From Tannerella sp. (lineage in GTDB: Bacteria; Bacteroidota; Bacteroidia; Bacteroidales; Tannerellaceae), in NCBI GenBank assembly GCA_031277235.1, contig JAITMT010000535.1:1-22443 (forward strand): 22,443 nt of DNA, written 5' to 3'. The notes beneath the pieces are model-generated. The model was given only the letters and a program-made list of their open reading frames with translations. It was not told the origin of the DNA and made no database searches. The position numbers and the translations under genes were made by a program. Position 1 is the stretch's first letter; each line of letters begins with the position of its first letter. Shown piece by piece: positions 1 through 8,500 of this stretch.

Positions 1-1
1 G

Positions 2-1336
2 TTTTTCTACACCGACGTTTTCGGAATTACCGCTGCGGCAGCAGGTACCATGTTCCTCATTGCAAGGCTTTGGGACTCGTTTTTTGACGTTCTTGTAGGC
101 ATCGTTGCCGACCGGACAAAATCGCGTTTCGGGAAATACCGTCCGTATTTGCTGTGGTTTGCGATTCCGTTTGCCGTCATGGGCGTTATCACTTTTTTCA
201 CGCCCGATTTTGCGACGACGGGAAAACTCGTTTACGCCTACATCACCTATTCGCTGATGATGGTTGTTTATTCGATGATTAACGTGCCTTACGCCTCGCT
301 TTTGGGCGCCATGTCCGCCGATCCGAAAGAACGCAACGAACTCTCGTCTTACCGCATGACCTTTGCGTTTATCGGCAGTTTCGTCACTTTCATGCTGTTG
401 CAGCCGCTGATTGATTTTTTTGCAAAAACTTTCGACCCCGAACACGTTACCCAATCCGCGCAGGCAACGGTCAGCACCGCTCCAATCGCATGGGCGATGG
501 GCGTTGGCGTTATCGGTTTGCTTTGCGTCGTGCTGTTTCTGCTCTGTTTCAGTTGGACGAAAGAGCGTGTGCAACAAATTGATAAAGAGGAAAATGTCTC
601 TGTAAAACAGGATTTGAAAAATCTTTTCCGGAACGCTCCCTGGTGGATTCTGGTGGCTACGGGTCTGGCGGCTCTGCTGTTCAATGCGTTGCGTGACAGC
701 GTCGTGATTTACTATTTCCGCGACTACCTGAAAACGACCTACAAAATGTCCGGAACGGGCTGGGACATGACGACGATTTATTTCCTCATCGGGCAGGCTG
801 CCAATATTATCGGTGTAGTTGCAGCGCCCTCTATTTCAGCAAGATACGGAAAAAAACGAACATACATGATTGCGATGTTGTGTGCCGGCGTATTGAGCCT
901 GCTGTTTTATTCTGTGGAGACGAACATAGCGTATATTCTTGGTTTACAATTTGTTATTTCCATTTTTGCGGGCTACGTGCTACCGTTGCTGTGGTCTATG
1001 TTCGCGGATATTGTGGACGATCAGGAATTGAAAACGGGCAGACGGGCTACCGGTCTGATTTTCAGCAGTTCGTCCATGTCGCAAAAACTCGGTTGGGCGT
1101 TGGGCGCTTCGCTCGGAGGCTGGATTCTGGCATGGTTCGGCTATAACGAGGAAGTCGCAAAACAGGGTTTGGGAGTTGCTCAAAGCGTGATCACCGGTGA
1201 AAAACTGATGATTTCGCTTCTCCCCGCAATCTGCTGTGGCTTAGCGTTTTTGGGAATGTTTTTCTATCCGCTTTCCGACAAAAAAGTCAAGGAAAACACG
1301 ATTGCTTTGGAGGAAAAACGGAGATTGGAGAAATGA
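2..1336 (+). CDS. GPH-family (MelB/XylP-like) sugar:cation symporter, 5'-truncated by the window edge
   Basis: Inner-membrane secondary transporter expected to import a glycoside, pentoside or hexuronide with a cation. The frame is open from the first bases of the window, so the true start lies upstream; an internal ATG at 50 is not the start. Near the visible N-terminus is WDSFFDVLVGIVADRTKSR followed by FGKYRP, which matches the helix II/loop signature of the GPH family (paired Asp residues, then D-x-T-x-S/T-R-x-G-K-x-R-P). About ten further hydrophobic helices follow, with a basic cytoplasmic loop in the middle (KERVQQIDKEENVSVKQDLK) and a charged, Lys/Glu-rich C-terminal tail. The substrate cannot be told from sequence. 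The GH43 gene further along suggests the organism uses plant or host glycans, but the two genes are not adjacent. Family call is firm, substrate unknown. Confidence 0.9.
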   Translation, partial: FFYTDVFGITAAAAGTMFLIARLWDSFFDVLVGIVADRTKSRFGKYRPYLLWFAIPFAVMGVITFFTPDFATTGKLVYAYITYSLMMVVYSMINVPYASLLGAMSADPKERNELSSYRMTFAFIGSFVTFMLLQPLIDFFAKTFDPEHVTQSAQATVSTAPIAWAMGVGVIGLLCVVLFLLCFSWTKERVQQIDKEENVSVKQDLKNLFRNAPWWILVATGLAALLFNALRDSVVIYYFRDYLKTTYKMSGTGWDMTTIYFLIGQAANIIGVVAAPSISARYGKKRTYMIAMLCAGVLSLLFYSVETNIAYILGLQFVISIFAGYVLPLLWSMFADIVDDQELKTGRRATGLIFSSSSMSQKLGWALGASLGGWILAWFGYNEEVAKQGLGVAQSVITGEKLMISLLPAICCGLAFLGMFFYPLSDKKVKENTIALEEKRRLEK

Positions 1337-1343
1337 TTTTCGG

Positions 1344-1414
1344 CACGCGGATGACGCAGATTATACAGATAAGGAAAATCTGCGAAATTCCCATTACTCT
1401 GCGTTATCTGTGTG
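1344..1414. repeat. imperfect inverted repeat just after the transporter gene
   Basis: The arms cacgcggatgacgcaga (1344-1360) and tctgcgttatctgtgtg (1398-1414) are inverted repeats matching at 13 of 17 positions, with about 37 bp between them. The element begins 8 bp after the transporter stop codon. It has the look of the short interspersed palindromes common between Bacteroidetes genes and could protect or end the transporter mRNA, but no T-run follows. The function is inference. Confidence 0.45.
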
Positions 1415-1434
1415 TTTTTATGGAAATGATTATC

Positions 1435-1542
1435 ATGAAATATGATAAAAAGGGATTTGGAAAAATCAAACTTACCGTAGGCGTCCTCAGAAGCAGTCTG
1501 CAAAAAATACAATATTGCATAACCGCAATAGAAAACGGCTAA
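1435..1542 (+). CDS. possible 35-residue small protein, weakly supported
   Basis: ATG at 1435 opens a 35-codon frame ending in TAA at 1540-1542. The product has a basic N-terminus (MKYDKKGFGKIK) and an amphipathic C-terminal half (VLRSSLQKIQYCITAIENG). I do not recognise it. There is no clear promoter of its own and no convincing ribosome binding site, although Bacteroidetes often lack a Shine-Dalgarno sequence. The stop codon falls inside the hairpin at 1534-1578. It could equally be chance coding in an intergenic region; homologues in other genomes would be needed to accept it. Confidence 0.18.
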   Translation: MKYDKKGFGKIKLTVGVLRSSLQKIQYCITAIENG

Positions 1543-1578
1543 CAACCCTCTACATACAAGAAATAGTTATTAGCCGTT
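1534..1578. other. hairpin (9-bp perfect stem), possible terminator of a minus-strand transcript
   Basis: aacggctaa (1534-1542) pairs perfectly with ttagccgtt (1570-1578); after one mismatch two more pairs extend it (1544-1545 with 1567-1568), leaving a 21-nt loop. On the minus strand the stem is followed by a short T-rich stretch (gttttct), so it could terminate a leftward transcript starting from the promoter at 1593-1622. On the plus strand no T-run follows. The rest of 1337-1681 shows no convincing gene. Confidence 0.4.
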
Positions 1579-1592
1579 GTCATTTCGTGCTG

Positions 1593-1622
1593 CAAAGATA
1601 CAAACATTTTTCTTTTCGGCAA
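1593..1622 (-). promoter_or_regulatory. Bacteroidetes-type promoter reading leftward
   Basis: On the minus strand TTG (1622-1620) is followed after 19 bp by TATCTTTG (1600-1593), a good match to the Bacteroidetes consensus TAnnTTTG with its -33 TTG. It points away from the peptidase gene into the hairpin at 1534-1578, where no credible protein gene lies, so it may drive a very short RNA or be fortuitous. Confidence 0.4.
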
Positions 1623-1628
1623 TAAAAA

Positions 1629-1659
1629 TTGTCAATTATTTAAAAAATTACTATATTTG
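1629..1659 (+). promoter_or_regulatory. promoter of the peptidase-E-like gene
   Basis: TTG at 1629-1631 and TATATTTG at 1652-1659, separated by 20 bp, fit the Bacteroidetes promoter. The predicted transcript start falls about 15 bases before the ATG at 1682. This also supports that ATG over the longer in-frame upstream extension, which would begin inside the hairpin and upstream of the promoter. Confidence 0.65.
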
Positions 1660-1681
1660 CAACATTCTAAAAGTGAAAATT

Positions 1682-2305
1682 ATGACAAAAAGACTGTTTT
1701 TATCTTCGTTTTTTAAGGACGTTGCAAATCTGTTTCCCGCATTTGCAAAAGAGGAATTGAAGGGAAAAATTGTAACTTTTATTCCGACTGCCGCCGTGCC
1801 TGAAAAAGTAAAATTCTACGTTGGGGCAGATCGTAAAGCGTTGGAAAAACTGGGTATGACAACTGATGAATTGGATGTTTCAACCGCTTCACGGGACGAA
1901 ATTTACAAAAAATTGCAGACGAATGATTATATTTTCGTTTCGGGAGGAAACACATTTTTTCTGTTGCAGGAATTGCGTCGTACGGGGACAGATAAAATAA
2001 TCGTCGAAGAAATCGGGAAGGGAAAAATCTATATCGGTGCGTCGGCAGGTTCAATGATTCTTTCGCAAAACATTGAATATGTTAAATTTATGGATAATCT
2101 AAAAGTTGCACCCGATTTGAATGATGATTTTTCATCGTTGGGCGTGATTGATTTTTGCGTAGTACCGCACGCTGAAAATTTCCCATTCAAAAAAGCGGCT
2201 GAAAAAATCATTTCAACCTATGGAAGTCAGTTGAAACTGTATCCAATCAGCAATTCGCAGGTCGTACTCGCAGAAGACGATTGGGTGGAAGTAAAAAATG
2301 GCTGA
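1682..2305 (+). CDS. peptidase E-like serine peptidase (family S51)
   Basis: A 207-residue cytoplasmic protein of the class I glutamine-amidotransferase-like fold. The nucleophile elbow is G119-A-S-A-G-S124, with S121 as the expected catalytic serine (GxSAG). It is preceded by the FVSGGNTFFLL segment (85-95), typical of S51 members, and H163 in VPHAEN sits where the catalytic His is expected. Known S51 members are dipeptidases that cleave after N-terminal Asp, or relatives such as cyanophycinase; the exact substrate here is not visible. The start at 1682 is chosen because the promoter lies at 1629-1659 and the protein then begins with the family-typical strand (MTKRLFLSSFF). A HEAT-like gene follows 34 bp downstream and is probably co-transcribed. 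Confidence 0.82.
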   Translation: MTKRLFLSSFFKDVANLFPAFAKEELKGKIVTFIPTAAVPEKVKFYVGADRKALEKLGMTTDELDVSTASRDEIYKKLQTNDYIFVSGGNTFFLLQELRRTGTDKIIVEEIGKGKIYIGASAGSMILSQNIEYVKFMDNLKVAPDLNDDFSSLGVIDFCVVPHAENFPFKKAAEKIISTYGSQLKLYPISNSQVVLAEDDWVEVKNG

Positions 2306-2339
2306 AAAGTTTGTATGATTTAGGAAAAAAATTATAAAA

Positions 2340-2837
2340 ATGTCCGAGTTAAAAGCCGCTTTGTCAACGAAATACAAGTCCGGTTTGGTCTCGTTTTTGC
2401 AGGCAAATCCTGACTGTTTCAATGAATTGTTGCAACTTGCGCTGTCCGACGACAGGGATTACGCTTTCGGGGCGGCATGGGCAATCACGTTGATAATGGA
2501 GAAAAACGACACACGCTTAAGGGATTACGTCGCTGAAATGATACGGATTCTACCGCATCTCAAAGATGGACATAAACGCGCCCTGCTGATGATTTTGCGC
2601 AACATGGAAATCCCAGAAGCGTGTGAAGGCGAACTTTTTGATTTCTGTGTAAGTCTTTGGGAGACAACTGCCTTAGCGCCCTCTTTGCGTTCCTGCGCCT
2701 TTCAAAACATATTGTGCATTGCCGAAAAATATCCCGAACTACAACACGAAATCCAATACCTCACGGAAGAAAAATACCTGGAAACGCTCACGAAAGGCAT
2801 CAGACATTCGGTAAGATTGATGATGAAAGGGTTTTGA
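2340..2837 (+). CDS. HEAT/armadillo-like all-helical protein of unknown function
   Basis: A 165-residue soluble protein with no signal peptide or membrane segment. The sequence is a run of amphipathic helices of HEAT character, for example a segment with ALSDDRDYAFGAAWAITLI and one with HLKDGHKRALLMILRNM, and later SLRSCAFQNILCIAEKYPEL. Such proteins usually act as protein-binding scaffolds, but no partner or enzymatic motif is visible. It starts at an ATG 34 bp after the peptidase-like gene with no promoter seen between, so the two probably form an operon. I do not recognise a named family beyond the repeat type. Confidence 0.68.
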   Translation: MSELKAALSTKYKSGLVSFLQANPDCFNELLQLALSDDRDYAFGAAWAITLIMEKNDTRLRDYVAEMIRILPHLKDGHKRALLMILRNMEIPEACEGELFDFCVSLWETTALAPSLRSCAFQNILCIAEKYPELQHEIQYLTEEKYLETLTKGIRHSVRLMMKGF

Positions 2838-2884
2838 CAAAAATAAATAGTTAGGAATGAATGCCCAATGTAATAATCAAATTT

Positions 2885-3006
2885 TGCAATCCGTTAGGAT
2901 TGCATCGCTCGGTAGAAAGGCAGACGACCCAAAGGACGCATTCCGTACGGAATGCGACCGGACACCGGCAACATTTTCTACCGAGCGACACATCCCTGAC
3001 GGGATG
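2885..3006. repeat. interspersed palindromic repeat element (nested hairpins)
   Basis: Four nested symmetries lie within about 120 bp. A hairpin tgcaatcc/ggattgca (2885-2892, 2897-2904) is on the left and one catccc/gggatg (2991-2996, 3001-3006) on the right. A 13-bp perfect inverted repeat cgctcggtagaaa/tttctaccgagcg (2906-2918, 2975-2987) encloses them inward, and a perfect 18-bp palindrome gcattccgtacggaatgc (2938-2955) is at the centre. From memory this motif style (rows of small GC hairpins around a gctcggtaga core) recurs between genes in Bacteroidetes, so it is probably a multicopy mobile or REP-like element. A 63-codon open frame across it is an artefact. Confidence 0.75.
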
Positions 3007-3065
3007 CAATCAAATATAGATAAAATCTTTAATATTTATTTTAAATAATTAAGAATCAATAAATT

Positions 3066-3452
3066 ATGAATATCGAACATATCGCCCTTTGGATAAAGGA
3101 TTTGGAGGTTATGAAAGAGTTCTATTGCACTTATTTTCAGGCTGTCAGCAATACGAAATATGTGAATGAACACACCGGTTTTTCATCTTATTTTTTGTCT
3201 TTTGGCGAAGGTAAAACTCGCATCGAACTAATGAGTCGAGCCGATATCTCGGAAGCGGCGGAGAAAAACCGTACTTTCGGTTTGGCGCATTTTGCATTTT
3301 CGGTCGGTAGCAAGGAAGCGGTGGACACATTCACGGAACAGCTGCGTACCGCCGGCTATACCATTGCAGGCGAGCCGCGTACCACCGGCGACGGCTATTA
3401 TGAAAGCGTCGTACTCGACCCGGAAGGAAATTTGGTGGAAATAACTGTTTGA
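3066..3452 (+). CDS. VOC-superfamily (glyoxalase/bleomycin-resistance/dioxygenase) protein
   Basis: A 128-residue single-unit protein with two beta-alpha-beta-beta-beta modules. It opens with MNIEHIALWIKDLEVMKEFY (H5) and closes with DPEGNLVEITV (E125). H5, E54, H75 (GLAHFAF) and E125 fall at the positions of the divalent-metal ligands of glyoxalase-type members, so metal binding is likely retained. Close family members include lactoylglutathione-lyase-like and fosfomycin-resistance-like proteins, but nothing here fixes the substrate. No clear promoter was seen; the gene starts 60 bp after the repeat element at 2885-3006, separated from its neighbours on both sides, so it is probably transcribed alone. 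Confidence 0.83.
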   Translation: MNIEHIALWIKDLEVMKEFYCTYFQAVSNTKYVNEHTGFSSYFLSFGEGKTRIELMSRADISEAAEKNRTFGLAHFAFSVGSKEAVDTFTEQLRTAGYTIAGEPRTTGDGYYESVVLDPEGNLVEITV

Positions 3453-3596
3453 AAATGGTTTTTCGATAAAATTTACACGGCAAATACGGTTTATTGCTTG
3501 AAACCCCTTTGGATAAAACTCACCAGAGAAAAAAACAGATGATTTTGCCGTATTGCCTCCAATCGAAGTATAAAATTGAAAAATAAGAAAATATTT

Positions 3597-3627
3597 TTTG
3601 TTATTGAAAATAAAAATTTTATCTTTG
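3597..3627 (+). promoter_or_regulatory. promoter of the SPOR lipoprotein-murB operon
   Basis: TTTG at 3597-3600 and TATCTTTG at 3620-3627 are 19 bp apart, an excellent Bacteroidetes promoter match. The start codon at 3659 lies about 25 bases after the predicted transcription start. The upstream part of this gap (3453-3596) shows no gene. Confidence 0.72.
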
Positions 3628-3658
3628 CGGCGAAAAATAACTATAAAATAGCAAGAAT

Positions 3659-4123
3659 ATGAAAAAGGTGATGTTATTAATGGCTGTTGCGTGCGGTGTA
3701 GTGTTGATGGGTTCCTGTAAATCAAAAAGCAGTGCGTACAAAACGGCGTATGAGCAGGCGAAGGCAAATGATGATGATTATGAAATAATCGAAGAGGAGG
3801 AAACGCCTACAGGTGAGGAGATTTCATACGAATCGGTAAGGCAGGAAAGCGTGAAACCCTATTCCGGCGAGGACGAAGCGGGCTTGAAAAAGTATTCCGT
3901 GGTGATTGGCAGTTTCAAAAACAAAACGAACGCATATTCATTGAAGGAACGCATGGCGGACGAAGGCTACAATCCTGTAATCGCTGAAAATGAGTACGGT
4001 ATGTTGCGCGTAATCATTACAAGTTTTGATAATCGCTCGGACGCCGTCAGAAGTCGCGACAATATCAAGGCGAAGTATGAGCCTAATTTCCAGGATGCCT
4101 GGTTGCTGGAGCGTATGTATTGA
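3659..4123 (+). CDS. SPOR-domain lipoprotein
   Basis: A 154-residue envelope protein. The N-terminus is a lipoprotein signal peptide ending in the lipobox LMGSC with C20 as the lipidated residue. A Lys/Ala segment and then an acidic linker (DDDYEIIEEEE) lead to a C-terminal SPOR domain at about residues 78-152 (YSVVIGSFKNKTNAYSLKER, then YNPVIAENEYGMLRVIITSF). SPOR domains bind denuded glycan strands of septal peptidoglycan, so a role in cell division or wall remodelling is inferred. That fits its overlap with murB: its TGA (4121-4123) shares a base with the murB ATG, implying translational coupling. A promoter lies at 3597-3627. Confidence 0.86.
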   Translation: MKKVMLLMAVACGVVLMGSCKSKSSAYKTAYEQAKANDDDYEIIEEEETPTGEEISYESVRQESVKPYSGEDEAGLKKYSVVIGSFKNKTNAYSLKERMADEGYNPVIAENEYGMLRVIITSFDNRSDAVRSRDNIKAKYEPNFQDAWLLERMY

Positions 4124-5133
4124 TGCGTATTGAGCAGAATTATAATTTATTAAAACATAACACATTCCATATCAGCGCCAAAACACGCTGGTTCATGGAA
4201 TATTCGAATGAAGAAGAGTTGTTGAAAATTCTTCACGACGAGTATTTTCAGGAATGCCTGTCGCTGCATATCGGAGAAGGGAGCAACTTGCTGTTTATCA
4301 ATGATTTTAATGGAATAATTCTTCATTCAAACATCAAGGGAATAGACCTTGTCGGCGAAACGGCTGACAGCGTATATCTTCGGATTGGAGCGGCGGAGCA
4401 TTGGGATGATGTCGTCGCTTTTGCCGTTTCAAAAGGGTGGGGGGGGATTGAAAATTTATCTCACATTCCGGGCGAAGCCGGGGCGGCTGCCGTGCAGAAT
4501 ATTGGCGCTTATGGCGTTGAAATCAAGGATGTTATCGAGTCCGTGGAAGCCTTTAATCAACTGACTTTCGAGAGAAAAACATTTACGAATGAAGATTGCC
4601 GGTACGGCTATCGGCACAGTTATTTTAAGGAAACCGACCACGACCCCTATATCATTACGAGGATGACCATTCGCTTGCATAAAAATCCTGATTATCAATT
4701 GAATTATGGAAATCTGAAAGATCAACTGAGTGGAAAAGAAATATCTTTACAGGCTGTTAGAGAGGCGGTTATTACAATCCGTAAGAGTAAACTGCCGGAA
4801 ATCAAAGAATTGGGTAATGCCGGGAGTTTCTTTATGAATCCGTTTGTGAGTTTGGAACATTATGAAAGATTGAAAAAGCAGTATCCGGAAATGCCTCATT
4901 ATGCTGTGGATGAAAAAGTTGTGAAAATTCCCGCCGCGTGGCTGATTGAGCAATGCGGTTTCAAAGGGCAGCGTGAAGGCGCCGTCGGTGTTTACGAAAA
5001 ACAGGCGTTAATCATTGTAAATCACGGCGATGCGACGGGTGAGGACATAGCCAGGTTTGCCGAAAAAATTCAAAAATCCATTTTAGAAAAATTTCACATC
5101 GAATTGACGCCCGAAGTCCGGTATGTGGAATAA
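4123..5133 (+). CDS. murB: UDP-N-acetylenolpyruvoylglucosamine reductase MurB (type I)
   Basis: Cytoplasmic FAD enzyme that reduces UDP-GlcNAc-enolpyruvate to UDP-MurNAc with NADPH, the second committed step of peptidoglycan synthesis. The 336-residue length and the YGYRHSYFK loop (R164) mark the E. coli-like type I form. Flavin-binding signatures are GEGSNLLF (51-58) and IPGEAGAAAVQNIGAYG (115-131). The catalytic serine is S235 in NAGSFFMNP and the C-terminal glutamate is E331. The ATG at 4123 is preferred over the in-frame TTG three bases earlier; it overlaps the stop codon of the SPOR lipoprotein gene by one base, so the two are coupled. All key residues are present. Confidence 0.96.
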   Translation: MRIEQNYNLLKHNTFHISAKTRWFMEYSNEEELLKILHDEYFQECLSLHIGEGSNLLFINDFNGIILHSNIKGIDLVGETADSVYLRIGAAEHWDDVVAFAVSKGWGGIENLSHIPGEAGAAAVQNIGAYGVEIKDVIESVEAFNQLTFERKTFTNEDCRYGYRHSYFKETDHDPYIITRMTIRLHKNPDYQLNYGNLKDQLSGKEISLQAVREAVITIRKSKLPEIKELGNAGSFFMNPFVSLEHYERLKKQYPEMPHYAVDEKVVKIPAAWLIEQCGFKGQREGAVGVYEKQALIIVNHGDATGEDIARFAEKIQKSILEKFHIELTPEVRYVE

Positions 5134-5186
5134 GAATTAAAAACAGTTTACCACAAAGAGATGGAATCGAAACAGCGCCGCAAGAA

Positions 5187-5242
5187 ACTGTGTCAGACAC
5201 AGTCTCTTAAATCAGGCTTTTATCGCCCTGTTTATTTTTTTT
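5187..5242 (+). terminator. probable terminator region after murB
   Basis: A perfect palindrome actgtgtcagacacagt (5187-5203) is followed by a second weak hairpin (cagg 5213-5216 with cctg 5227-5230) and a run of eight T (5235-5242). The hairpin plus T-run fits a Rho-independent terminator for the SPOR-murB operon, though the stem is short. Confidence 0.5.
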
Positions 5243-5409
5243 ACATCAAATAATAATTTGAATCTCAGTATATTATATAAATTTTTCTCTCTTGTAAGCG
5301 AGAGCGGACGGGCAGGAAATTCCTTTCTTCCGAAGGAGGTGGGAGATAACATAAATCCATTGATAATCAGATAAATAAACAATTCCCAAAAATATTTTGA
5401 AAAAAACAG

Positions 5410-5440
5410 TTGGAATATGATAAAAAAATTCCTACGTTTG
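5410..5440 (+). promoter_or_regulatory. promoter of the A2M gene
   Basis: TTG (5410-5412) and TACGTTTG (5433-5440) with a 20-bp spacer match the Bacteroidetes consensus. The predicted transcript has a leader of about 85 nt before the ATG at 5532, longer than for the other genes here. Confidence 0.7.
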
Positions 5441-5531
5441 TGCGGTTTTTGCAGAGAGTTTTTAACGCGCTTCGGCTCTTTGCCCGAATCGAAATATGAA
5501 AAAAGTATAATTGGAAGCGCTCTTAATTAAC

Positions 5532-8500
5532 ATGAAACCATTATTTTTCAAAAGCAGCCTTATATTGTTGGCATTGACGGTAGCCCTTTCCTGCCGACAG
5601 AGCAAGGACGTTCTTCCGTCCGCCGATTTTGCACCCTACATTTCTGCCTTCACGGGTGGAATTGTCAAGAAAGACGCTTCCGTAATCATTGAATTTACGG
5701 AGGATGTATCACCGGAAACACAGGAAAATGTCTTAGACAAAAAACTGTTCTCCTTTTCGCCGTCTCTGAAAGGCGCCATGCACTGGATCAATGCAACAAC
5801 GCTTGAATTTGTTCCCGAGGAAGGCGCTTTGAAACAGGGAGTTACGTATAATGCAAGTTTTGCGCTGGACAAATTGCTGAAAGTTGAAAAGAAACTGTCG
5901 CAATTCAATTTCTCGTTTACCATCGAAGAATCTGATTTCAAGATCGTTACCAATCGGATGGAAATCAAGCCCAACGAATCGGTTACGATAGCCGCCGACT
6001 TGACGTTGACGGACGTAATCCCTTTGGAAACAGCCCAAAAGATGGTTTCTGCAAAAATAGACGGTAAACCGGTAGATATAACGTTTGAATCAACGGAGGC
6101 AGGCAACAGTTTCCATTTCACCGTCAACGAAATTTTACGGGAAGAAAAGGACAAGGAATTGATTATCAGCATAGACGGCGATCCCGCCCAAATCAAGAGA
6201 AAAGAAAACCTGAGCGTCCAGATACCCGCCAGAGACGTATTCAAACTCCTGGATTACAAGGTCGTATCTTCGCCCGATTTGAGTTTGCAACTGACGTTTT
6301 CGGACATACTTTCCGAAACGCAGGATTTGAAAGGTTTGATCACGTTGAAAAACGTCCCGGAATTTACGTCGGAAGTGCAGTCCAACCTGATAACCATCCA
6401 CTTTACGCGCCCGTCCAACACGAGCAATCTGGAGGTCAGCATTGACCGGGGACTGAAAAATAACCGGAATGAAACGCTTGGCGAGACGCAAACCGTCATG
6501 GCGTCGCTCGAACAGTTGAATCCGGCTGTGGAACTGCTCTCCACCGGCGTCATCATTCCCGATACCGGAACCGTCATTGTGCCGTTTCGTGCCATTGCCT
6601 TGAAAGCCGTTGATTTAAAGATTATTCGCGTTTTTGAAAGCAATATCCTGATGTTTCTTCAGGACAACTCCATGAAGTCCGACGCCTCGTACCAGTTGCG
6701 CAGGGCGGGACGGCTGGTTTACAAACAAACACTGAAACTGGACAAAAGTTCGCAAAACTGGGAGAATTATTCGCTGGATTTAACGGGAATCATCCGGCAG
6801 CGTCCGGGAGATATTTACCGCATCGAACTGTCTTTTATTCAGGATTATGCGATTTATGACTGCAATGAAAACAGCGCCGGAGAAAATACGCTTACCAATG
6901 CTGTCAGCCTCACGCAACTCGATGATAATAAGGATGTAAGCGAAGATGACGACTACTATTGGGATACGCCCGACAATTACTATTACGAAGGTTACGACAG
7001 AAATATGGACTGGTCGGTTTACGACTGGTATCAAAAGGACAATCCGTGCGACCCGACTTATTATATGGCAAGCGGTCGCAGCGCTGCTACCAACGTGTTT
7101 GTTTCCAATATCGGTCTGATAGCCAAGATGAATGCGGACAATACGCTATGGGTTTCGGCAGCCGATTTGAGGGATACGAAACCGGTAGCCAATGCCGAAA
7201 TCGTCGCTTACAACTATCAATTGCAACCGCTGAGTTCGGCAAAGACCGATCCGTCCGGTTTCGCTGTTTTGTCGCTGAAATCCAAGCCTTTTGCGATTAT
7301 GGCTTCTTCCGGAAACCAGAAAGCGTACCTGCGATTGGTGGATGGCGAACAAAATCTGTTGAGCCGTTTCGACGTCGGCGGCACGAGCACGAGCAAGGGC
7401 TTGAAAGGCTATGTCTATGGCGAGCGCGGCGTATGGCGACCGGGCGACACGCTGCATATAGCATTCATGCTGGAAGACAAACTGAATAAAATACCTGATA
7501 ATCATCCTGTTACGATGGAAGTATTCAATCCGCGCGGACAGTTCTACAAAAAAATGATTACCGTAAACGGACTGAACGGTCTCTATACCTTTAAGTTAGC
7601 GACAAAACCCGACGATCCCACAGGCGTATGGAACGCCTACATCAAAGTCGGCGGCGCTACTTTCTACAAATCGCTGCGAATCGAGGCGGTAAAACCCAAC
7701 CGCTTGAAAATCAAACTCGATTTGCCGAAAATCATTGACAAATCGAAGGAAACGCTTCCGCTGGGCATCGAATCGTCGTGGCTCACGGGCGCCAACGCAG
7801 GCGGCTTGGACGCCAAGGTTGATGTTACTCTGTCCGAGACCTATACGGCGTTTGAAGGATACGAAGAATATGAGTTTGACAATCCCGTAACAAAGTTTAC
7901 ATCAAACAATTATGAGATTTACAACGGTAAATTGGACGACAGCGGCAAGGCGTCCGTCAACGTGAAAGTTCCCGACGCCGAAAATGCACCCGGAATGTTG
8001 ACCGCCAATTTCATCTGTCGCGTTTTCGAGCCGGGCGGCGACGCGAGCATCTATTCCCAATCGCTGCCGTTTTCTCCTTTCCCGTCATACGTTGGAGTCA
8101 ATTTCAATCTTAAAGACGGTGAGTATTACCTGTTTACGGACGAAGACCATGATTTTGACGTTGTAACGCTTTCGCCCGAAGGTAAGCCCGTCAATCGTAA
8201 CGGTCTGGAATACAGCATTTACCGTATCGGCTGGAGTTGGTGGTGGGAATATCGGAGCGAGGATTTTTCTTCGTACATCAATAATTCCTATTACAAGCCC
8301 GTTTCTTCGGGAACGCTCAACACGGTCAACGGCAAGGCAAAAATCAAATTCAGAATCAATTATCCCGATTGGGGACGCTATTTTGTATTTATCAAAGACC
8401 CCGCCAGCGGTCATGCAACCGGCGGAACGGTGCTCATTGATTATCCCGAATGGCGCGGTCGCTCCAACAAACAGGATCCGGACGGTGTTAAAATGCTGAC

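Larger units (their letters stand above)
5134..5531. other. 398-bp non-coding gap between murB and the A2M gene
   Basis: No gene is supported here. It holds a palindrome and weak terminator after murB (5187-5242), an AT-rich stretch, a small imperfect hairpin around 5288-5305 (ctctc/gagag), a purine-rich gaaggagg at about 5331-5338 that is not placed before a start codon, and the promoter of the A2M gene at 5410-5440. A 37-codon frame at 5417-5530 overlaps the promoter and is rejected. Confidence 0.6.

Noticed and set aside
1534..1578. Resemblance of the hairpin to an integron attC site
   Set aside because: The arms end in ggctaac and ttattagcc, which do not fit the RYYYAAC/GTTRRRY core, and no integrase is present.
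2857..3048. 63-codon open frame
   Set aside because: It runs through the palindromic repeat element; its residues simply reflect the inverted repeats.
3481..3560. Inverted similarity ggcaaatacgg / ccgtattgcc in the gap before the SPOR lipoprotein gene
   Set aside because: Imperfect, with a loop of about 50 bases and no T-run; not convincing as a terminator or riboswitch.
5417..5530. 37-codon open frame ending one base before the A2M start codon
   Set aside because: It overlaps the -7 box of the A2M promoter (5433-5440), so its start would not be in the transcript.
5636..6244. 202-codon minus-strand frame inside the A2M gene, and other long antisense frames (for example 8085-8705 and 11915-12556)
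   Set aside because: They lie opposite confidently assigned genes and show no domain, signal or context of their own.
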